Source: Tragulus kanchil (Eukaryota > Chordata > Mammalia > Artiodactyla > Tragulidae). Taken from it: a stretch of 64,000 bases of DNA. Positions 58,341 to 64,000 of this stretch are shown here, one piece after another (position 1 is the stretch's first letter; the number at the start of each line of letters is the position of its first letter). The notes below the pieces were generated by a model. It saw only the letters and a list, made by a program, of their open reading frames with translations. It made no database searches and was not told the DNA's origin. Location of the stretch: contig JAIOJX010000005.1 in the NCBI GenBank assembly GCA_022376925.1, forward strand, positions 91,113,001 to 91,177,000, written 5' to 3'. The position numbers and the translations under genes are program-made.

Positions 58341-59190
58341 GAAAAGAAAGAAAGTGATGTAAATGTAGAAAGGTGTAAGCTTTTAGGGAAAAATTCTTCA
58401 TTTTCTCACAAGTTAATTTTACATTCCATTTCAGTACAACTAGATTCTTTCTCCTATATTTCTCTCATTAATTTCTTTTCATGTTAATGTCTACTTTGTT
58501 TCACTAAGAGGATGTTATTAATAATTTGTAATTGCATTATAAATTATCATCTCAAACTTTGGGATTTGATTAATGTTCTCTCCCAGGATTAAGATCTTCC
58601 TAGCTGATTTCTTGCTTAGGCAAAAGGAAAATGAACTAAGAATGTGACAAATGAAGGAATGTAACTTTAAAAATCACTGCATCTTTCTGGTTTTAATTTG
58701 AGTTAAATAAGAGAAGGAAAATTGGAAGTGATAGAATATTTAGGAAAAAAGAAGCAATAGATAAAATTCCAAACAAAATTAAATGTGTAATCTAAGTTGA
58801 TGAATGCAATTACAGCAAAAAATTTAAAGACATATCCTAGTTCAGAAAGCACTTAGTAGAGTAGATGCTGATTTTTCAAAGCATGGCATTTTCCTGATCC
58901 TGTAAAAAGAACGTCCTACTTGTTTGTCATTTCTTTGCTTATTGAGGTAAAATTAGCTGTCCTTTGGTTGCAAATGGATTCTGATGTACCCCCAACCCAC
59001 TTAAGGAAAGATAAATCAAACAACCAGTAGAGTTGCAGAGATGGAGAAAGTGCAGGCCAGAGGCCAAAATGCTCTTGACAGGGGCTTTTCTTTCTCAAAT
59101 GTCACTGACTCTCAATTATAGATTGCATATAATAACATCTCTTTTAAGGCTAGGATGATATGTTGGGAAGGGTTTGTTTTTCACCCTGCT
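58341..59190. other. AT-rich unique DNA, nothing recognised
   Basis: No open frame or repeat of note on either strand. Confidence 0.45.
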
Positions 59191-59194
59191 AGGA

Positions 59195-59300
59195 TGTGAA
59201 TTCCAGCTTTACCCTCTCACTGGATATGTGAGCTTTGCAAACTCCTTAACCTCTCTGAACCTCTGTTACCTTTTATAAAAAGAAGGATGACATTTCCTCA
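59195..59300 (+). repeat. MIR fragment, sense
   Basis: 'gatgtgaattccagctttac', 'ggatatgtgagctttgcaa', 'ccttaacctctctgaacctc': sense MIR core. Confidence 0.65.
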
Positions 59301-60149
59301 CCCTGAAGCTATACAGATATGTAAACGGCTGTGAGATGCTACATGATGCTGAATGTGCAAGATGACTTCTTTATTTTATAAGTCAACGCTAGCTCTGAGC
59401 TCTATTTCCTGAGATGTAGAAAGGTCCAGTGTTAAGACAGTGAGGGTAAAGGCTATGAGTTATCAATTTTTTATCATCTTTACTGAAATTTATGTAGATT
59501 ACTGGCTATAACTATACAAAATGACTGCTTCGTGCCAGGGTGGTCAGAGGGACCCTCACTGAAGCTCCCCTGGGATCCTCTGAGCTCCCATTCCACAGAG
59601 CCTAGGCCCCTCTGTAGGATTTGCTGCCCTCCCATTCCTGACCCCCAGAGTCTCGGGGGAACTGCATTGAAGGATTAGGCTCCTTTTCTTTTAGCCTTTC
59701 AATGTAGCTTCCTTCCTGTCTACTCAGGCTAATCAAAAGTCTTTTAAAAATAGAAAAGACCTGATCATTCTTCACAGAAAATGAGAGACTCTCAGTCTCC
59801 AGCCCTTCCCTCGACTTCATGATTGCAGCAGAGAGAATGAGGTAGTTCATTCTTGAAACAAGTCATTCAGTCATTCTTTAACTTTAAGGAACTTTGTTCT
59901 GCTGTGTGAGCTACAAATTTGTCCATGCTTTTTTTTTCAACTACAGTCCAGTGAGAATTGATGTCATTTCAATCATGCTTTCATTTAGGAACTCATTTTG
60001 CAGTGAGAGAAAAGGAGGAAGAAAGGGATGGAGAGAGGGAATGATAAAGAGGGAAAAATAACAATGAAAAGGAAAAACAAGATATAAGAAAAGGATGAAA
60101 TTTCTTTTCCCCTTAGAAATGTTTCATAACCTAAGGAAAATTAGATTTT
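59301..60149. other. Unique DNA, nothing recognised
   Basis: Contains a purine-rich stretch (60005-60080). An 82-codon minus-strand frame (59602-59850) has no motif. Confidence 0.4.
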
Positions 60150-60162
60150 AAAAGTAAAGGGA

Positions 60163-60494
60163 GGGCTTCCGCTGGTGGTCCAGTGGGTAAGGACACCACC
60201 TTGCAGTGCAAGGGGCACCGGTTCAATCCCTGGCCTGGGAAGATCCCATGTGCCGTGGAGCAGCCGGGCCGATGTGTCCAGTTACTGAGCCCGAGCTCTG
60301 GAGCGCATGCGCCCAGAGCCGGCGCTCTGCGACAACAGAGGCCACCGCGATGGGAGGCCCACAGGAGCCAAAGAACACAGACGGCTGAAAATAGAGAAAT
60401 GAAAAACCAACAGAAGTGGCCTGCCCTCTCCCCTCCCTCCCCAACCCGACCCCCGCCCAAAATAAATAAATAAATAAATCTTTAAAAAAAAAAA
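60163..60494 (+). mobile_element. CHR-like SINE, GC-tail form (type B), sense
   Basis: The only type B element shown in sense. Head 'gggcttccgctggtggtcc', 'ggacaccaccttgcagtgc', box-B-like 'ccggttcaatccctggc', body 'gcgcatgcgcccagagcc', 'aggccaccgcgatgggagg', 'gaaaaaccaacagaagtgg', C-rich tail 60421-60458, 'aaataaataaataaat', poly-A. Target duplication 'aaaagtaaaggga' at 60150-60162 and 60495-60507, 13 of 13. Confidence 0.9.
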
Positions 60495-60507
60495 AAAAGT
60501 AAAGGGA

Positions 60508-61140
60508 ACTTTATGCATTGCTGGTGGGAATGTAAACTGGTATAGCAGTAGTGGAAAACAGTTTGAAAAAGTTAAACATAGTTATCATATAATGCAGTAT
60601 TTCCACTCCTAGGTATATTCCCAGAAGAGATAGAAACATATGTCCGCATGTAGGCAAATGTTCTTGGCAACATTATTCATAATAGATGAAAAGTGAAACA
60701 ACCAAATGTCCATCAGCTGATGAATGGACAAATTGGTATGTCCATATAATGGAATATTAGACATCCACAAATAGGATGAAGGAATGAAGTATAGATACAT
60801 GATGCAACATAGATGAAAATATTGTGTTGTGTGAAAGAACTATATACAAAAAGCCAAGTGTTATATGACTCCATTCATATGCGGTGTCCAGAATAGGTAA
60901 ATCCATAGAGATAGAAAGCGAATCATTAGTTGTCTAGGGCTGAGGGGATGGAGGGAAAGAGGAATGACTTTTAATGAATATGAGGTTTCTTTTTAAATGT
61001 ATTAGAATAAAGTGTAAAATGTACTAGAATTAAATGATGGTGATGGTTGCACAATCTTGTGAATATACTAAAAACTATTGAATCAACATTTAAAAATGGT
61101 GAGTTTACAGTATGTGAATTATAACCCAATAAAAAGAGAA
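60508..61140 (+). mobile_element. Old L1 3' end, sense
   Basis: 'gcattgctggtgggaatgta', 'ttccactcctaggtatat', 'caaccaaatgtccatcagc', 'tgaatggacaaattggtatg', 'ggctgaggggatggaggg', 'gtgaattataacccaata': the sense order of an ancient L1 3' region. The SINE at 60163-60494 lies at its left edge. Confidence 0.78.
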
Positions 61141-61188
61141 CTACATAGAATATAATAGTGTCATTTTTGAACACCCACTAAATTTACA

Positions 61189-63440
61189 GAAGCTACATTT
61201 AGAAGGGACTTCAGCTAGTAACAGTTATCTATTACTAAACTTTATGTTCTGTCTCAGTTCTCATAACAAAACACAGAGTTGTGTTTTATCATTTTCGTTT
61301 TATAGATGAGAAATGGAGGTGTCTCAGAATAATGACTGGTCTGAGATTTCTTGGTTGAAAGCTGACTCTAGACCTGAAATTAATGACCTGTTCTGGGGAA
61401 CACAGGTCTTGTTAATTCCACCATGTTGCCATGTCTTTGAGCACAGTAGGATCTTGCTCAGTATGCCAACCACAGACAGCTGCTTTTACCTCCCTTTCTC
61501 ACCTCATGGACTGGGGGCACCTACCTTTCAGGGTCCTCCCCTGAGCCACCCCTAAGCCAAATTGCCTTCCATAATTTATGCTTTCAGGAAGTGACTTGTA
61601 AGAGAATTCTCAGGTTGTGTTGCTATTTGGCAAGTGAAGTGCTGAGCAGACGACTGTCATGACGGATTTGGAAATTAGCATCACAATTTTGTTGAAGGAA
61701 ATGTGGAACCAACCGACCAACATAATGTCTGCCAACATTGCCTTTCTCTAATGGCAAGCAATATATGCTTCTGGGTTGCTGAGAACATTGCAAATTATGT
61801 CCTTCCCTTTGAGGTACCTGACAGGTTAAAATGTTCATCTTGGTTTGCTGCATGTTAATAAAGTGCATTGGCTGGGTGATGGGTCTCTAAGTAATGAAGG
61901 ATAATTGAGCTATGAGAAAAGTCACAGAAATGGAGACACGCTGGTATCAGCAGGACACGTATGAGGTAGAAACAGATGTATCTAAGGTCGAGAAAGCCAA
62001 AGGAATGCTTTTTCTGCAGCTTTTCCTGTGCTCTCAGATACCTACTCATGGTTCTGAAGTTTGTATTTTATAATAACCGTCAACTTCTAACATTCCTGAG
62101 ACTTCCTCAAGGAGAGGAAGGGGCAAGTAGAAAGGAGAAGGGTGGGTTAAGCAAAACATCCATGATGATGGCTTAGCTAAAAAAAAAAAAAAGTAAAATA
62201 TATTCTTTTTGTAACCCTTATAGGGCAAAACAGACTAAAGCAACAGAATAGAGTAGAGCATGTCTTAGTCATTCATTCATCACTTATAAACTATGAATCA
62301 GAGTTTTAATCAATTTAGATGAAGCTACATTTAGAAGGGACTTCAGCTAGTAACAGTTATCTATTACTAAACTTTATGTTCTGTCTCAGTTCTCATAACA
62401 AAACACAGAGTTGTGTTTTATCATTTTCGTTTTATAGATGAGAAATGGAGGTGTCTCAGAATAATGACTGGTCTGAGATTTCTTGGTTGAAAGCTGACTC
62501 TAGACCTGAAATTAATGACCTGTTCTGGGGAACACAGGTCTTGTTAATTCCACCATGTTGCCATGTCTTTGAGCACAGTAGGATCTTGCTCAGTATGCCA
62601 ACCACAGACAGCTGCTTTTACCTCCCTTTCTCACCTCATGGACTGGGGGCACCTACCTTTCAGGGTCCTCCCCTGAGCCACCCCTAAGCCAAATTGCCTT
62701 CCATAATTTATGCTTTCAGGAAGTGACTTGTAAGAGAATTCTCAGGTTGTGTTGCTATTTGGCAAGTGAAGTGCTGAGCAGACGACTGTCATGACGGATT
62801 TGGAAATTAGCATCACAATTTTGTTGAAGGAAATGTGGAACCAACCGACCAACATAATGTCTGCCAACATTGCCTTTCTCTAATGGCAAGCAATATATGC
62901 TTCTGGGTTGCTGAGAACATTGCAAATTATGTCCTTCCCTTTGAGGTACCTGACAGGTTAAAATGTTCATCTTGGTTTGCTGCATGTTAATAAAGTGCAT
63001 TGGCTGGGTGATGGGTCTCTAAGTAATGAAGGATAATTGAGCTATGAGAAAAGTCACAGAAATGGAGACACGCTGGTATCAGCAGGACACGTATGAGGTA
63101 GAAACAGATGTATCTAAGGTCGAGAAAGCCAAAGGAATGCTTTTTCTGCAGCTTTTCCTGTGCTCTCAGATACCTACTCATGGTTCTGAAGTTTGTATTT
63201 TATAATAACCGTCAACTTCTAACATTCCTGAGACTTCCTCAAGGAGAGGAAGGGGCAAGTAGAAAGGAGAAGGGTGGGTTAAGCAAAACATCCATGATGA
63301 TGGCTTAGCTAAAAAAAAAAAAAAGTAAAATATATTCTTTTTGTAACCCTTATAGGGCAAAACAGACTAAAGCAACAGAATAGAGTAGAGCATGTCTTAG
63401 TCATTCATTCATCACTTATCAAACTATGAATCAGAGTTTT
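61189..63440. repeat. Direct duplication D19, 61189-62307 and 62321-63440
   Basis: Offset 1132, then 1133 at an inserted C near 63420. Separator 62308-62320 'aatcaatttagat' resembles the true left flank 'aatttacaga' at 61181-61190. Contains an antisense MIR core at 61276-61370 (copy 62408-62502). Confidence 0.94.
61276..61370 (-). repeat. MIR fragment, antisense
   Basis: 'ttttatagatgagaaatgga' and following, ending with 'gctgactctagacctgaa': a decayed antisense MIR core. Artefactual copy at 62408-62502. Confidence 0.5.
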
Positions 63441-64000
63441 CTACGCATTGGAGATGCAATTAATAAGATAGAACAAGACCCCACCCTCAATATCTCATTG
63501 TCTATAGCTACATATTTTAAATTGATTTGATTTTAGAATTGTCCTAAAATGAGAGCTGTATTTGAGTCTTCAACTAAGTAGACTTAAAAAAATTTTGAGC
63601 TTTTATCAATAAAATCTGGACTTAGACATGTGCTCTGGGAGAACCAAGAAGTTAAACATTGCCTAGGCAGATGGGACAAGTAGAACATTCTGCACAGAGA
63701 CACAAAGGACTGGCATGTCTGTGAAAAATGTTAAGGTCCTTTTGACTGATAAACGATGGGTGGAAAGGTAAGAATTGTAAACTGTGTGTTAAACAAGCTC
63801 TCTGTTAGTGGAAAGGACAAAAATGATGCCTTTGCCTGCTGTGGGAGGAAAATTTTCTGTTAAAAAGCACATCTCAAGACATTGCTAAAATTTACTTCCA
63901 AATTCATTTTCATTCAGTCACTTCTGGGTTTTGGTGGCTGCAAGCTGGCTGTGAAATAGGTTTTGGCAGGAGTAAATGAGTTGAGACTATAGAAATCCAT
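63441..64000. other. Unique DNA, nothing recognised
   Basis: 63450-63500 ('gattttagaattg' region and 'gagatgcaattaataagata' before it) has a faint old-repeat look. No gene. Confidence 0.4.

Noticed and set aside
60163..60494. tRNA gene
   Set aside because: Box A/B-like head belongs to a tRNA-derived SINE; there is no cloverleaf and a long SINE body follows.
1..64000. CRISPR array, operon, phage or plasmid features
   Set aside because: Repeats are 1-kb pairs or eukaryotic transposons; no bacterial gene structure is present.

Overview
The window is nuclear DNA of a ruminant. The evidence is the repeat content: a near-complete antisense BovB LINE (about 31323-36052), Bov-tA/Bov-A SINEs (24170-25110, 43700-43905), CHR-type tRNA-derived SINEs, artiodactyl-type L1, and older mammalian MIR, L2, L1M/HAL1 and MaLR-type LTR relics. 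One CHR-like SINE form with a GC-rich tail looks young and I do not recognise it from cattle. It could mark another ruminant lineage such as chevrotains, but that is a guess. There is no bacterial, plasmid or phage content and no complete protein-coding gene.

The main result concerns the sequence itself. At 19 places a block of about 1.0-1.16 kb is immediately repeated in the same orientation. The blocks are unrelated to one another and cut across LINEs, SINEs and unique DNA. The two copies are nearly identical and are separated by 0-90 bases that look like error-rich versions of the true left or right flank. Copy starts often step by about 1.85 kb. This is best read as unmerged overlapping contig ends or gap-fill pieces. 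About 20.6 kb, a third of the window, would then be redundant, and the real locus would be about 43 kb. Repeat counts and distances should be read with that in mind.

Layout: 1-3345 antisense L1M/HAL1-like remnant (three overlapping copies), then an antisense MaLR-type LTR to about 3690; 3982-4315 young SINE; 4660-7233 L2-like DNA, duplicated; 7234-12883 mostly unique DNA in chained duplicates, including a possible minus-strand pseudogene or 3' UTR (10930-11350); 12888-18444 MIR, unassigned DNA and SINEs; 18445-24000 mostly unique, with one candidate 81-nt exon at 20254-20334; 24010-30640 antisense L1 with five nested SINEs; 31323-36052 antisense BovB with three nested SINEs; 36630-37075 MaLR-like LTR; 37702-38338 two SINEs at one target site; 39565-45955 duplicated unique DNA, MIR, Bov-tA and an antisense L1 tail; 47541-53435 duplicated unique DNA holding an L1 tail with a nested SINE; 53600-57545 MIR, BovB tail, duplicated SINE and an LTR relic; 58100-61140 two more SINEs and an L1 3' end; 61189-63440 the last duplication.

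The only gene signal is the small candidate exon, so the window is most likely intronic or intergenic. I found no new biological system. The findings worth checking are the assembly pattern, the SINE subfamily with a G-quadruplex-capable tail, the same-site double SINE insertion, the candidate exon and the possible pseudogene.
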